64,000 nt of DNA. It comes from Atrina japonica. Lineage: Eukaryota; Mollusca; Bivalvia; Pterioida; Pinnidae. A model generated the notes under the pieces. That model was not told where the DNA came from. It worked only from the letters and a program-made list of their open reading frames with translations, and ran no database searches. The stretch is from positions 3,517,001 to 3,581,000 of the forward strand of contig BROG01000003.1 of NCBI GenBank assembly GCA_030159075.1, written 5' to 3'. A program made the translations under genes and the position numbers. How positions within the stretch are numbered: position 1 is the first letter of the stretch; every line of letters starts with the position of its first letter. Below are positions 45,991 to 58,169 of this stretch, piece after piece.

Positions 45991-46974
45991 GTGATTACTT
46001 AATACCTCTAAATGATTTCTTTGACCTTTCATAACTATGGTGATGACCTGTGATATCATCTGTCAGACAATGATGCATTCATGTGAATTTATTATGTTTA
46101 TAGGGTCATGACCTTTCCTAAATGAATTTTGGCTGCATAATTACCATGGGATTATGAAGTAATGTTGATACAAGAATCATTTGAATATAAATATGGTTTA
46201 ATTTCATAATTGACTGTATGACTAAACAGCATGATTTACTAACTGGTAATCTTTTAATAACAATATTAATCTTCAGGTCAAGGTGCAATACAATCTAACA
46301 ATCAAAAATACACTTAAAACATGGCAATTATGTAAACATGTTATAAAATTTCAAAGCAGCAACAAAGTTTGTATGGGCTGGTTAACCATATGATCTTAAT
46401 CCAACACAATACTCTAGATGCCCCTGGAGTGGATGTCTCTAATTAGATAATAATGGTGCATCATTATCACTGAATTGTATGTATATGAATTATAGGATTA
46501 GTAAAGAAATCAGCAGGGAACATTTATTAAGCATGAAAATATTTGCAAACAAGACCTCTTGTATTATAAGCTTGTTAACATCTTTCGTTCCATACATATT
46601 GCATGATAATCAATATGTTTTAGTTCTAAAATTCCCATGGAAATACTTCTGGCTTTCCAAAAGACAATATTTTGTGATGAAAATGAATTAGTTTATAGTA
46701 ACACAGAACATAAATGAAGCAATCAGCCCCTGATATTCGGCCTACGCATTACGGAATGTACTTTCATCAAAATCATCAACTTGTGAATTCCATTTTTAAA
46801 AATTTGGATTGTACATTACTGGCATTGTTTAGCATGCAACCTTGTTCCCATCCAATATAAACATCTCACCCAGACACAGATAGAGGATACCAGTTCAATA
46901 ACCCAATTTTATTTGAATGCTTCAGTTCATGGAATCCCATCATGCAGTTCTCCAGTGATGAGGACTTTGTTTTG
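45991..46974. other. Noncoding sequence
   Basis: No array. A 70-codon plus frame at 46479-46691 has no motif. The stretch at about 46080-46160 is repeat-free. Confidence 0.4.
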
Positions 46975-48545
46975 CTGGTAGCCAGACATGTATATTTTAT
47001 ATAGTAGAGTAATGGTACAGCCAGAAACATGTCCATTACAGCATTGTATGTAATCATAAAGTAATGGTGGGTAAATTTGGTGGCTTTGAGTCCTATAATT
47101 TGCATGTACTCAAGACATGTACATCATGCATAAAGTAGAACGTAATGAAGTAATGACAAAGCCAGACATGTACATTGTAAAGCAAGACATATAGTAGTAG
47201 AGTAATGGTACAGCCAGCCATATACATCACATATAGTAGAGTAATGGTACAGCCAGACATGTACATTGTATGTAGTAGAGTAATGGTACAGCCAGACATG
47301 TACATTGCATATAGTAGAGTAATGGTACAGCCAGACATGTATATTGTATATAGTAGAGTAATGGTACAGCCAGACATGTACATTGTATGTAGTAGAGTAA
47401 TGGTACAGCCAGACATGTATATTGTATGTAGTAGAGTAATGGTACAGCCAGACATACATGTAGTAGAGTAATGGTACAGCCAGGCATGTACATTGTATAG
47501 AGTAGAGTAATGGTACAGCCAGACATGTACATTGTATGTAGTAGAGTAATGGTACAGCCAGACATGTACATTGTATATAGTAGAGTAATGGTACAGCCAG
47601 ACATGTATATTGTATGTAGTAGAGTAATGGTACAGCCAGACATGTATATTGTATATAGTAGAGTAATGGTACAGTCAGACATGTATATTGTATGTAGTAG
47701 AGTAATGGTACAGAGCCAGTCAGACATGTACATTGTATGTTGTAGAGTAATGGTACAGCCAGACATGTATATTGTATGTAGTAGAGTAATGGTACAGCCA
47801 GACATGACATGTACAGTAATGGTACAGTCAGACATGTACATCACATATAGCAGAGTAATGGTACAGCCAGACATGTACATTGTATGTAGTAGAGTAATGG
47901 TACAGCCCGACATGTACATTGTATGTAGTAGAGAAAAGGTACAGCCAGACATGTACATCGCATATAGCAGAGTAATGGTACAGCCAGACATGTACATTGT
48001 ATGTAGTAGAGTAATGGTACAGTAGAGACATGTATAGTGTGTATATTGTAGTAGAGTAATGGTACAGCCAGACATGTACATTGTATATAGTAGAGTAATG
48101 GTACAGCCAGACATGTATATTGTATATAGTAGAGTAATGGTACAGCCAGACATGTATATTGTATGTAGTAGAGTAATGGTACAGCCAGACATATACATCA
48201 CATATAGTAGAGTAATGGTACAGCCAGACATGTATATTGTATATAGTAGAGTAATGGTACAGTCAGACATGTAATGGTACATCATGTACATTGTATATAG
48301 TAGAGTAATGGTATAGCCAGACATGTATATTGTATGTAGTAGAGTAATGGTACAGCCAGACATGTACATTGCATTTATTTGAATAATGGTAGAACTGGAC
48401 ATGTACATTGCATATAGCAGAGTATTGGTACAAACAGATTTGTATATTGCATATATTTAAATAATGGTAAAACCAGTAGAGTAATGGTACAGACAGACAT
48501 GTACATTTCATTTACATATATTTAAATAATGGTAGGACCAGACAT
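46975..48545. repeat. Minisatellite, 39-bp unit x about 38
   Basis: The core unit is ACAGCCAGACATGTACATTG then TATGTAGTAGAGTAATGGT. Indels of non-multiples of three occur in places, and the outer units are diverged. On the minus strand one frame reads open for 393 codons (recurring MYMSGCTITLLHT) and others for 228 and 128. The plus strand is also open for up to 171 codons. These frames differ in phase but all re-read the same unit, so I do not call a gene. Confidence 0.95.
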
Positions 48546-48599
48546 TTACATTGCATATAGTAGAGTATTAGTACAAACATATTTGTATAATGTGTATAT

Positions 48600-48885
48600 G
48601 AAGGAATTAATACAGCTAGATGTGAACACATTGTAGCATATGTACACCCATACCTGTAACATAACATTAGAACAACCATACCTGTACATAGTATGGGAGT
48701 AGTCATACCTATATATAGAATGGGTACAGCCATACCTGTATATATAGCATGGATACAACCATACCTGTATATAGCATGGGTACAGCCATACCTATATATA
48801 AAGCATGAATACAGCCATACCTGTATATAGCATGGGTATAGCCATACCTGTATTACAGCATGGGTACAACCATACCTGAACATGC
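48600..48885. repeat. Minisatellite, about 27-bp unit
   Basis: Ten or so units of CATACCTGTATATAGCATGG followed by GTACAGC. It follows the 39-bp array closely and shares the GTACAGCC word with it. Confidence 0.85.
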
Positions 48886-49037
48886 AAACATATAAGCAGA
48901 ATTTTTTGGTGAAGACTCAGTTTTGGTATTATCATTGAGTGTTGAAATTGCTAAAATAGAAAATCCCTTACAATTCATTCCTTTAATTTCTTGTTTGGAA
49001 TCATAAATTGCTAAAATTACTGCTCGCTTAAATTATA

Positions 49038-49145
49038 CAGTGAAACTTGTATATAACGACCTCCTTAGGGTCACAAAAAGGTGGTCTTTATATAGAGGTT
49101 GATTTGTACACAAATGGTACTATTTGTGACAGTGTGGTATGCATA
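49038..49145 (+). mobile_element. CAGT MITE subtype B, 3' end missing
   Basis: TA at 49036-49037, then CAGTGAAACTTGTATATAAC, GACCTCCTTAGGG, GGTGGTCTTTATATAGAGGT and ACAAATGGTACTATT as in the copy at 57926. No right terminus. Confidence 0.7.
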
Positions 49146-49192
49146 TACAAAGAGTAAGGTTGAACACCTGTAAGTGAATGATTGTAAAATAT

Positions 49193-49361
49193 ACCCTTTC
49201 ACGATAACTGCGGTCCTGTAACTTTGAGGGAATAAATGATACAGATTCCCGGAAAATGACGTCAAAAAACAATCAGTTACTATAACGACATCTATATTTT
49301 TGCGGGTATCTGTATCATTTATTCCCTCAAAGTTGCAGGACCACAGTTATCGTGAAAGGGT
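49193..49361. mobile_element. MITE with 59-bp terminal inverted repeats
   Basis: The left arm (49193-49251, starting ACCCTTTCACGATAACTG) and right arm (49303-49361, ending CAGTTATCGTGAAAGGGT) are inverted with 56 of 59 matches, leaving a 51-bp loop. There is no coding capacity, and I could not identify a target-site duplication. The high arm identity suggests recent insertion, or a function for the hairpin. Confidence 0.8.
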
Positions 49362-51179
49362 CTATTGGGTTTCTAAAGCAATTTTCACAAAATATAAAGA
49401 AATTTAAGAATTTTCATGCCTGTGTTTATCTCTTTTTTTTTTTTTATTGTATATCAATCTAAGTAGTAAAAAGGTGAAGAAAATTTTTTGGAAAAAAAAA
49501 ACAACACAGCTAATGCCCCTTTAAGGTATTTAAGACCTTGATATAACACCCTGAATATAAAAGTCATTGAGTAATGTATGACTCTTTATGAGCTAGTTAA
49601 TAACATTTAGATAGTTAATTAGTTAGATAAGGTTTTATGCTACATTCAATGATATTTCATTTATATGGTGATGGAGCTGTTTAGGAGTAAATACATGTAT
49701 AGTATTACCATTGGCAATTTGCAAAAATAAAATCTTTGCAGATTTGAAATTGAGCTTTTATGTATTTACAAATATGTATGAACATTTGAGAACACAATGA
49801 TAAAGCTGCCATGAAATATAATAAATAGCTTACAGTATACGTTGTCTATTTTCTAAACTTTCAAATCAATTTGCAGAAGAAAAAAAAATGAGTAAACTTG
49901 GTTTTAAAATCTTTATCATCTTTACAACCTTGATTTACTTTTCAAAAACGATACAAGAGAAACCTGACACAGTGAGATATTCCGAAAATTCAATGGGGAA
50001 AAGAAAGAAAAGGAAACCTCGGGACTGATACCATCAAGAGAGAATAAAAGAAATGAACATGAAAAGGACGATTTTACATATATTTTGTGAGTTGTATTAC
50101 AGAACAGGTATGATAAATGTGTAATATACATAGACAGAGGCATGATACAGATTATGATAAGAAATAATTAGCAAACTCCCTCGACTTAGTCATTTGATCA
50201 ATATCAATTGACAATAGCCAGATATTGTGTACAAATACACACATTTTAAAATGCGTTGATTATTTGAACAATAAGGATGCTGTTATATTGTTCAAAAAGG
50301 CAGCGACAAGAAGTTTGTCTAACATAAAAACGGAGACACCTAACCGTTACCTATTGACGTGTAATGAAGTATGAAAAGGCAGTGACACCTGACTTGCCCC
50401 TTATTTTATTAGAAGGACATAGAATTATTTGATAGCGAAGGTTTTCTGAAACCATTGTAGCAGGTACACATAACAGTCAAATTTGAATAATAAACAAGAT
50501 TCATTTCATGTTATACTTACGATGTGATTTACCTTGCTACCTAATGCTTTTGACTAAATGAAAATGATAAAATGATATATGTTTTATTGCCGCAACATAA
50601 CAAAATATCATTTGCTTGTGTCCAGACCATCAGCATTTTACTCAAATTTCGCTTTTTTCAATGCTCCTTTTATTACATTTACATACGAAACAGTGTTCTG
50701 ATATCCTCCCATCAAATGTAAAGACGATGTTAAGTGAACAATTTTTTGAATGCTTTTTTTTTTGTATTTTATGGTGGTGTAAATTGATGGCAGTTGTTGT
50801 ACCTATAAATTCTACACCACCATTGAACAGCAGTCAAATAACTTCTAATCTATCATAACATTACATTAGTCATATCACAAACTTTCTCCATTTATCAGAT
50901 AAATGTTTTTTTATGAATTGAAATGATACAGGGATGTCCTAACTCCTTTAAACTGATGTTACAATATATTCAACATGAAAATAACTTTCACCAAAGTCAC
51001 ACATGAGTTTGAAAATTGCTTTCCCTGATGATAAGATAGACTACAGTAATACTTGAGAGAGTAACTTGTTAAAAAAAAAAGAAAAAGCAAACAGAAGTAT
51101 GGTCAAATTGTGAAGCAATGTTTGAAAAAAACTCACAACAGAGCTAAATACAACAGCTGAACCAAATTGTTGATGCAGA
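49362..51179. other. Noncoding sequence
   Basis: A weak family B SINE 3' relic may lie at about 49625-49690 (TATGCTACATTCAATG, ATATGGTGATGG). No exon recognised. Frames at 49922-50143 and 50616-50858 lack motifs. Confidence 0.4.
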
Positions 51180-51372
51180 AAGATAGACAGACGGCAGGAC
51201 AGACAGACAGGACTGACCGATAGACAGACAGAAGGACAGAAATAGATAGACAAACAGACAGGAGGACAGACAAATAGACAGACAGACAGACAGGACAGAC
51301 AGACAGACAGCCTATCAGACAGAGACAGATAGACAGACAGACAGGACAGATAGACAGACAGATAAATAAACA
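51180..51372. repeat. (GACA)n microsatellite, interrupted
   Basis: About 190 bp of GACA repeats with GATA and GGACA interruptions. Confidence 0.9.
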
Positions 51373-51459
51373 TGATGGACAGTCATCAAAGACTGATATT
51401 TCCTCTGCAATCTGGCCAAAAAGAATGAATCTGATTATGAAGTAACCTTTATATATGTA

Positions 51460-51635
51460 AAGTCAAACTTGCATTAAAGGCCACCTTTGTATAAAGGGCA
51501 CCTGCTTATAAAGGCCATTCAAATATAACCTTTGTTAACCTTTTTATAATGAATAAACCTCTTTGTAAAGTCACCTGTCTATAACAGCTACTTTTGCTTA
51601 TTCCCAAAAGTGGCCTTTATAGACAAGTTTGACTG
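51460..51635 (+). mobile_element. CAGT MITE, subtype D
   Basis: Left end AAGTCAAACTTGCATTAAAG after TA, right end TAGACAAGTTTGACTG. Inside, GGCCACCTTTGTATAAAGGG and AGTGGCCTTTATA are inverted. The word GGCCACC replaces the GACCACC of the other subtypes. Confidence 0.7.
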
Positions 51636-51716
51636 CATATCTTAGACACTTGCAAATTAATTAGACCTTCTTCATACAAGTCACTTATAAATACCACATC
51701 AACAACTATATTACTA

Positions 51717-51889
51717 TAGTGGAACCTTGGGACCACCTCACTTAGGAGACCACCTCACAATTAAGACCATAAATTTACAGTCTCTTCATTAATATTGAAT
51801 CAGTACAGAACCCCACTTAAGAGACCATCTTACCAATCAGACCACTTTGAGTTGGTCATTTAAGTGGTTTTGATAGCAAAGTTCTACTG
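51717..51889 (+). mobile_element. CAGT MITE, subtype A
   Basis: TA at 51715-51716 and 51890-51891. Left end TAGTGGAACCTTGGGACC, right end AGCAAAGTTCTACTG. Contains GACCACCTCACTTAGGAGAC and AATCAGACCACTTTGAGTTG. It is 80 bp from the subtype D element. Confidence 0.75.
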
Positions 51890-51902
51890 TATATGATAAA
51901 TA

Positions 51903-51990
51903 CAGCCACTGGCAGTGTTATAATGGTAGACCACTAGACCCTCAAATGAAAGGTTCTGGTTTCGATTATCCAGTGTAACAGGTCAAGATT
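51903..51990 (+). repeat. Possible tRNA-like SINE head
   Basis: GTTATAATGGTAGACCACTA resembles a degenerate A box and GGTTCTGGTTTCGATTATCC a B box. There is no matching copy elsewhere in the window and no clear tail. Confidence 0.3.
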
Positions 51991-53773
51991 CTTCTTGGAA
52001 GAGATGGTCTGGCAAAAAGTTTCCCCTGAAGAAAGGATTGGCTAGCCAATTCTATTCACTTTTTTACCTGTCAAATTCATGGATGAGGAAGGAGGTCATT
52101 AGCAAATTCAGAGAAGGGGAAACTTTGAACTAGCCAGTTCATCCTACTTTTCATGTAATAGATGGGGACATTTTGGCTGGTTGATTCTTTTCCCCTCTGA
52201 CATCATAAAGAATAATTTCTTTTTTACTTTTTACCAGAAAAGTCAACAAAACAGAAAAAAAAAATTAATCCATCAAAACAAGCATGTTGGTAAATGGAAA
52301 CTGCTTATTAAGTTCGTGTTTCTGTAAACAGACTTAACCAGTCTATCTATAGAATCCTATATACAAAGGCTACCTGTTCAGAGTAACCACTTGACCTTTA
52401 GCTGACTTTTACAGATGATTTTTACAGCGTATCACATTTGACATAAGTCAACGACTGCTCGATTTTTTTAAGTTCATAAAAAAAACGTTCACAAACCAGG
52501 TAGTGTGTGACAGTTTTCAATATCAACATTCATATATACATGTAACGGTCCAAAAAAGAAAAAAAAAACGAGAAACCTTTTGAGTCAATCTCACCTAAAA
52601 ACGTCAGAAGTTTTCAAAAAACAAATATGAAATAAAAATACAAAATATTCTGCTTACTTAATATTGTTTGTGAAACACAATTAGATTGATATTTCATAAT
52701 TATATAATTAAGAAACAAGTACAGTACAATATTTTCATACATTGACTAAAAAAATAATCAGACATGATCATCTGTGTATATCTTCATCATTTGGTAATTC
52801 CACACCTGTATTAGTACACCTGGCAGGTATATGTTGATTACCTGTTGCTATCAGGAATGCTTGGCCAGTCATGACTGAAGTGTTAGAGAGTGTGTGAGTT
52901 GCTTTATGTTAACCAATCGCTTACATGACACAATTGTCAGTTGCTTTATTGCATTACAGAAATGTTTTCATAATTATCAGTATGAATTCATTAATTCTAA
53001 ATGAGCTATAAACTTTGCATCGGCAGGTTTAAACAACAGCGTAATCATTTGCATACATCAACATGTTTGTACATGCAAAACGTTTTATCTGTCACTGGTT
53101 AATCACTAACGTCGTCTTCTTATTTCAAGTAGACACAATGAAATGTGAAACTTCTCATTTTGAAAAAAAGAATCTCTTTCTTGTAGACTATAAATGTTTG
53201 CAGATTAATCAATCAAAGTGGACTTACATGTAAAATTAATTAGGAGTGTTCGAATGTACTACTCCAGTCAAAAGTATTGCATTACTATGAAGATAAAGAT
53301 TACTCATACATATCTAAGTTTTGAAAATGATGGATGCAAGTCACTTGGTTATGAAGTGTGTATGCAGATTAAATTGTTTTAATAAAAAGTAATTCTAATA
53401 CTGTCACCTGTTCATGAATGTAAATTGCAAGAGAGAGAACTATCTACAAAGGTCAAATTCTTAAAAGTCATAAAGATATGACGATTACCTGTGTGAGTAA
53501 TCCAATTATGAGTGTCAATTTCACCAAGTTATCACTGAGGTAACTCATTTTGTAATTCAATTGTCAAATGATCAATGTATAACAGTTCTGAACACTAGCC
53601 CACATATAAATTGTTCAAAAGAATTATCCATATCCCAATAAGGGTTATCCGATTTTTAAACCGACATTTAGATAAAAGTTATCAGTTTAGAATAGCCTTC
53701 TGTATTAAACCCCCCCTCCCCCCACCCCTGGTAAACAATGAACAAACAAAAACCTCTGTCAAATCCAGAAGTG
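51991..53773. other. Noncoding sequence
   Basis: No recognised element or exon in 1.8 kb. Confidence 0.4.
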
Positions 53774-53787
53774 GGATCAAATGAAAT

Positions 53788-53975
53788 TGTATTGTATTGT
53801 TGTTTAACGTCCCACTCAAGAAACTTTCAGCCATATGGAGACATCACCGAATGCCAGTGAAGGAATTCAAATTTTGGCCTATGCTTGACACTTATGGCCA
53901 TTGAGCAGTGAGGGTTCTAATTACTGCAGACACCTACTGTGACACGGGACCTCGGTTTTTACTGTCTCATCCGAA
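53788..53975 (-). mobile_element. SINE family A, 5'-truncated, with perfect target-site duplication
   Basis: A 188-bp copy in minus orientation. The tail is at the left (TGTTTAACGTCCCACTC in the plus reading), and the body runs to CTGTCTCATCCGAA. A perfect 14-bp duplication GGATCAAATGAAAT flanks it (53774-53787 and 53976-53989). The tRNA head is missing, consistent with incomplete reverse transcription. Confidence 0.9.
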
Positions 53976-53989
53976 GGATCAAATGAAAT

Positions 53990-54798
53990 AAGTGAGGGAC
54001 AAATCATTGTCTCAATTAGTATAGACGACCTTGTGACAACGACTTATCAGTGGTATTTTGCCTCTGTATGTTATGAAATGTTCGTATGTTGAACAATATC
54101 TGGCATATAAGATCAACTGCGAGTATAAACATCATTTGCAGGTGAAAAAGAAATATTACTACTCAAATGTGTAAAGTTGATGAGAGGAAAGGCAAAATCA
54201 TTACTTTTGTTGTTAATGTTCCACATGTGTCTACAGTAAATAAATTATCTAAGTATATGCACATGCATTAGACTCTGCGGTTTCTTTAATTTCTATTTCG
54301 TTGGGATATATCACATTGACATACAAATGAAAATTGTCATTATTAATTGAAAAAACATCATCAATATATTTAAATGTCAATTAAAGGCCACTGCTAGCAT
54401 TTTTTTTTCTTTTGATTCAGAAGCTTTTAAGTGAAGCCTGCTTCATATGAATAAAGGATCATGTGGGCTTATAAACGGGCACAATTGGTTCCCATGGGAT
54501 ACAGATACTTTTCTGAAAGACCTGGTCTCCAAACACTACATATATATTGTCTATTAGAAATCCCAGCATTTTTTTACATCCACTTTAGTGTATTTATTTG
54601 CTGAATCAGAGTGGTGTTGGATAATATGAATATCAAAATAACCAGTAATTAGGTATTTAAAAATTTGGGTGTACCAATTCTAGTGAAAAACAGTAGTGGA
54701 TGATACCCAAAAATCTGTCCTAATTTTTCATGTTGAATTGTTGTATAAAGTTGTATGTTTTAATTCCATGAATTTGAGAAAAATTGAGTCATTAAATG
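53990..54798. other. Noncoding sequence
   Basis: No recognised element or exon. Confidence 0.4.
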
Positions 54799-55037
54799 CA
54801 GGGGTTAAAAATTCCCCAAGTCCCAAGTCTGGGACTTGGTTACTTCAGGGTCAGACTTGGCATTCAGAAATACCTGAAGTTCGCAGGACTTGCCTCATCT
54901 GCATTCATTTATAATTTTACTGTATTACCTATTAACAAAATTCAGCATGGACTTTGAATATTTCTCATTTGGACATGCCAGAAATTTACACTCCAAGTCC
55001 CAGACTCCAGTATCTAAAAAAGAATTTTGAACCCCTG
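54799..55037. mobile_element. MITE with CAGGGGTT ends (hAT-like)
   Basis: Left end CAGGGGTTAAAAATTC and right end GAATTTTGAACCCCTG are inverted with one mismatch in 16. Further in, AAGTCCCAAGTCTGGGACTT and CCAAGTCCCAGACTCCAG give additional pairing. 239 bp, noncoding. CAGGGGT-type ends are typical of hAT elements, but the flanking 8 bp do not match, so the duplication is eroded or the assignment is wrong. Confidence 0.6.
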
Positions 55038-56129
55038 GACTATGTATTTGAATTATCTAAAAGCTCTATGGAAATTTTTGATATTATCCTCATCTTATTT
55101 ACACCACTTCAGGGATAAGCAACTGTACTGGTATTGGACCAGTAGTTGGCTTAGACCAGTATGATTTCGTCTTTGGTATGTTCTACAACAATATTATTTT
55201 TCTTTCTGTTTGAATAAAAAGTCAAACAGTGCATTTAAAAAAAAATCCAACTGACCAAATACTGATTTATTTTTGTCTAAATTTAGAAAGTATCTGTTTA
55301 TTTCAATCCTTTATTGGCTATAAATTACTCCTACACTGTAATCAATCACTAATCCCACCACCACCAATATCCTATGTATTTAATAATATATACATGTACA
55401 TGTATTTGTGGCTGCAATAATTCTCAATAACATTCCTCTATGCAAGATGTCAGTCAATGTACCTAAGTTTTGGGTCATAACACAATTTTTTATCACAATT
55501 CTAAATCATTTTTTTCTAATTTTCATAGCATCTGCTATTCACACCAATTAAATAAATATCTGAAATATGAATCCTGCAAGACTCATTATAACTATAAATG
55601 AAAAAGCTATACATCACTTTGGCCTTCCTCCCTCAGGGAGATTCACAACAGCTTCAAACAAGTCTAAATTTTTCATCAAAATTTTGTAGAAATTAAAGAT
55701 GTACTCAGTATGAGATAAAATACAAAAATGGACAAAAAACAAAAACAAAACAAAAAACAGGAAAGCCATGACAGTTTAAATGAGCTTCTGTAGTCTGATG
55801 GGCCTTGAAATATTGTTGGATTGTTTTGATACACTTAGAAGAAAATCATGTTCATGCCTGATTGAGAAAGCAAATTGTTAAGTTTAGATTTCTTGTTAAA
55901 ACCTAGGATGACAGCATCTGGCAGGATGTGAATCAGGTTGTTGTTAACCAATATTGGTATTCTGTTTAATTGTATTTGGCATCATGAATAATAAATAATG
56001 CAAATCATTATTAACTCAATCCATCAAGTGAAAATACAATAAAACATATAAAATTGCAACAGTTGGGATCCCAAGATTTTTGTTATTGCAACTACTGGAT
56101 TAGAAAATCTAGTACTGTCTTACTCAGAA
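55038..56129. other. Noncoding sequence
   Basis: No recognised element or exon. Confidence 0.4.
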
Positions 56130-56545
56130 AGTGAGACATATATGTAATAGCAATATCTGGATCAAAGGCTAAAGAAGTGTGCTATATATGTAATAGCAAT
56201 ATCTGGATTAGAAGCTAAAGGGCTAAAGGGGTATGCTATATATGTAATAGCAATATCTGGATCAAAGGCTAAACAGGTATGCTATATATGTATAATAGCA
56301 ATATCTGGAATAAAAGCTAAAAAGGGTATGCTATATATGTAATAGCAATGTCTGGAATAAAAGCTAAAAGGGGTGTGCTATATATGTAATAGCAATGTCT
56401 GGATCAAAGGCTAAAGAATTTGTTAAAAGGATGTGCTATACATGTAATAGCAATGTCTAGTTGAAGGCTAAAGGGTTGTGTTAACAAATTGTGCTATATA
56501 TGTAATACCAATGTCTAGATCAAAAGCTAAAAGGGTGTGCTATTT
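56130..56545. repeat. Minisatellite, about 46-bp unit x 9
   Basis: Units of GTGCTATATATGTAATAGCA, ATATCTGGATCAAA and GGCTAAAG with small indels. Confidence 0.85.
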
Positions 56546-56634
56546 TGATATGTAGACCTGAGTATTTATTATCACATATATGGTTACTAGGATCACCAGC
56601 CTATCTACTAAACCCCTCACCCAGGGGTAATGAA

Positions 56635-57390
56635 AGTGGTATCAATATCATCTTTGCCAAGTGTTTGAAATACTATCTCTACCAAGTGATAGGATTACCA
56701 TCACTGCCAGGTGATAGAAATATCTCTACCATGTGAAAATAATACCATCTCTACCAAGTGGTAGAATTACCATCTCTACCAAGTGGTAGAATTACCATCC
56801 CTGCTGAGTGGTAGAAATACCATCTCTACCAAGTGGAAATAATATCAATTCTGTCAAGTGGTAGAATTACCATCTCTGCTGATTGGTAGAGATACCATTT
56901 CTACCAAGTGGAAATAATACCATCTCTACCAAGTGGTAGAATTACCATCTCTACCAAGTGGTAGAATTACCATCCCTGCTGAGTGATAGAAATACCATCT
57001 CTACCAAGTGGAAATAATACCATCTCTATCAAGTGGTAGAATTACCATCTCTGCTGATTGGTAGAGATACCATTTCTACCAAGTGGCAATAATACCATCT
57101 CTACCAAGTGGTTGAATTACCATTCCTGCTGATTGGTAGAAGTACCATCTCTACCAAATGGAAATAATATCATCTCTACCAAGTGGTAGAATTACCATCC
57201 CTGGTGAGTGGTAGAAATACAATCTCTATCAAGTGGAAATAATACCATCTCTACCAAGTGGTAAAATCACCATCCCTGCTGATTGGTAGAAATACCATCT
57301 TTACCAAGTGGTAGAATTACCATCTCTACTAAGTAGAAATATCATCTCTACCAAGTGGTAGAATTACCATCTCTACCAAGTGGAAATGAT
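56635..57390. repeat. Minisatellite, about 25-bp unit x 30
   Basis: Units of ACCATCTCTACCAAGTGGTA then GAATT alternate with GGAAATAAT and GCTGATTGGTAGA variants, giving a loose higher-order pattern. ACCAAGTGGT is itself nearly self-complementary, so single strands can fold. Confidence 0.9.
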
Positions 57391-57554
57391 AGATCACCAT
57401 AGAGACACAGTACTTCACAAGGATTGTATAAAATTTAGCAAGTGGATCCAATCTTAATTCCAGAAGCATTAATAAGAGAGGTTTAATGTGTATATTTCTT
57501 ATTTCTATTCACTCTGCCCATCTACAAATCATTTTAACATGTGGACATTTGTTT

Positions 57555-57735
57555 TCTTATTCATTCTATCTATCCCTTATCTTCATCATTCATTCTGTCT
57601 ATCCCTTATATCTATTCTTCATTCTGTCTATCCCTTATCTCTATTCTTCATTCTGTCTATCCCTTATCTCTATTCTTCATTCTGTCTATCCCTTATCTAT
57701 ATCATTTATTATCATTCATTCTGGCTACCCTTTAG
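57555..57735. repeat. Minisatellite, 29-bp unit x 5-6
   Basis: Units of CATTCTGTCTATCCCTTATC then TCTATTCTT. The open Ser/Leu/Ile frames in all three plus phases are by-products. Confidence 0.9.
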
Positions 57736-57925
57736 TCTCTTGTATCTAACACAGAACATGAATTCACTTATTTCCTTATCAATCAATTTTAAATGTAGAC
57801 ACATTACATACAAAGGTGATACATATATATTATTAATATGACTGTGATTAGATATAATTCACTATAGGTATCCATCATACCAGATTACGATATTAACTTT
57901 TCACAATTCTACTTCAATACATGTA

Positions 57926-58060
57926 CAGTGAAACTTGTATATAACGACCTCCTTAGGAAGGTGGTCTTTATAGAGGTTGATTTGTACACAAATGGTACTA
58001 TTGGGGACAGCAAAAAATGTGGTCTTTATACACAGGTGCTCGCTGAAGTAGGTTTAATTG
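57926..58060 (+). mobile_element. CAGT MITE, subtype B
   Basis: TA at 57924-57925 and 58061-58062. Left end CAGTGAAACTTGTATATAAC, right end GTAGGTTTAATTG. A 135-bp copy of the subtype also seen at 18237, 23446 and 49038. Confidence 0.75.
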
Positions 58061-58169
58061 TACTGGTACATCATGTCCTATCTTTCCAGGTTTCAACAAG
58101 AACACAGTTAAATAAATATAAATATAGTTAAATTGAGTGCTCAAAGTTCACGTGATGATTTTGATCTTT

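Noticed and set aside
47227..48408. 393-codon open frame on the minus strand with recurring MYMSGCTITLLHT
   Set aside because: It is a re-reading of the 39-bp minisatellite. The plus strand and the other minus frames are open as well, for the same reason, and no promoter, splice site or unique domain is present.
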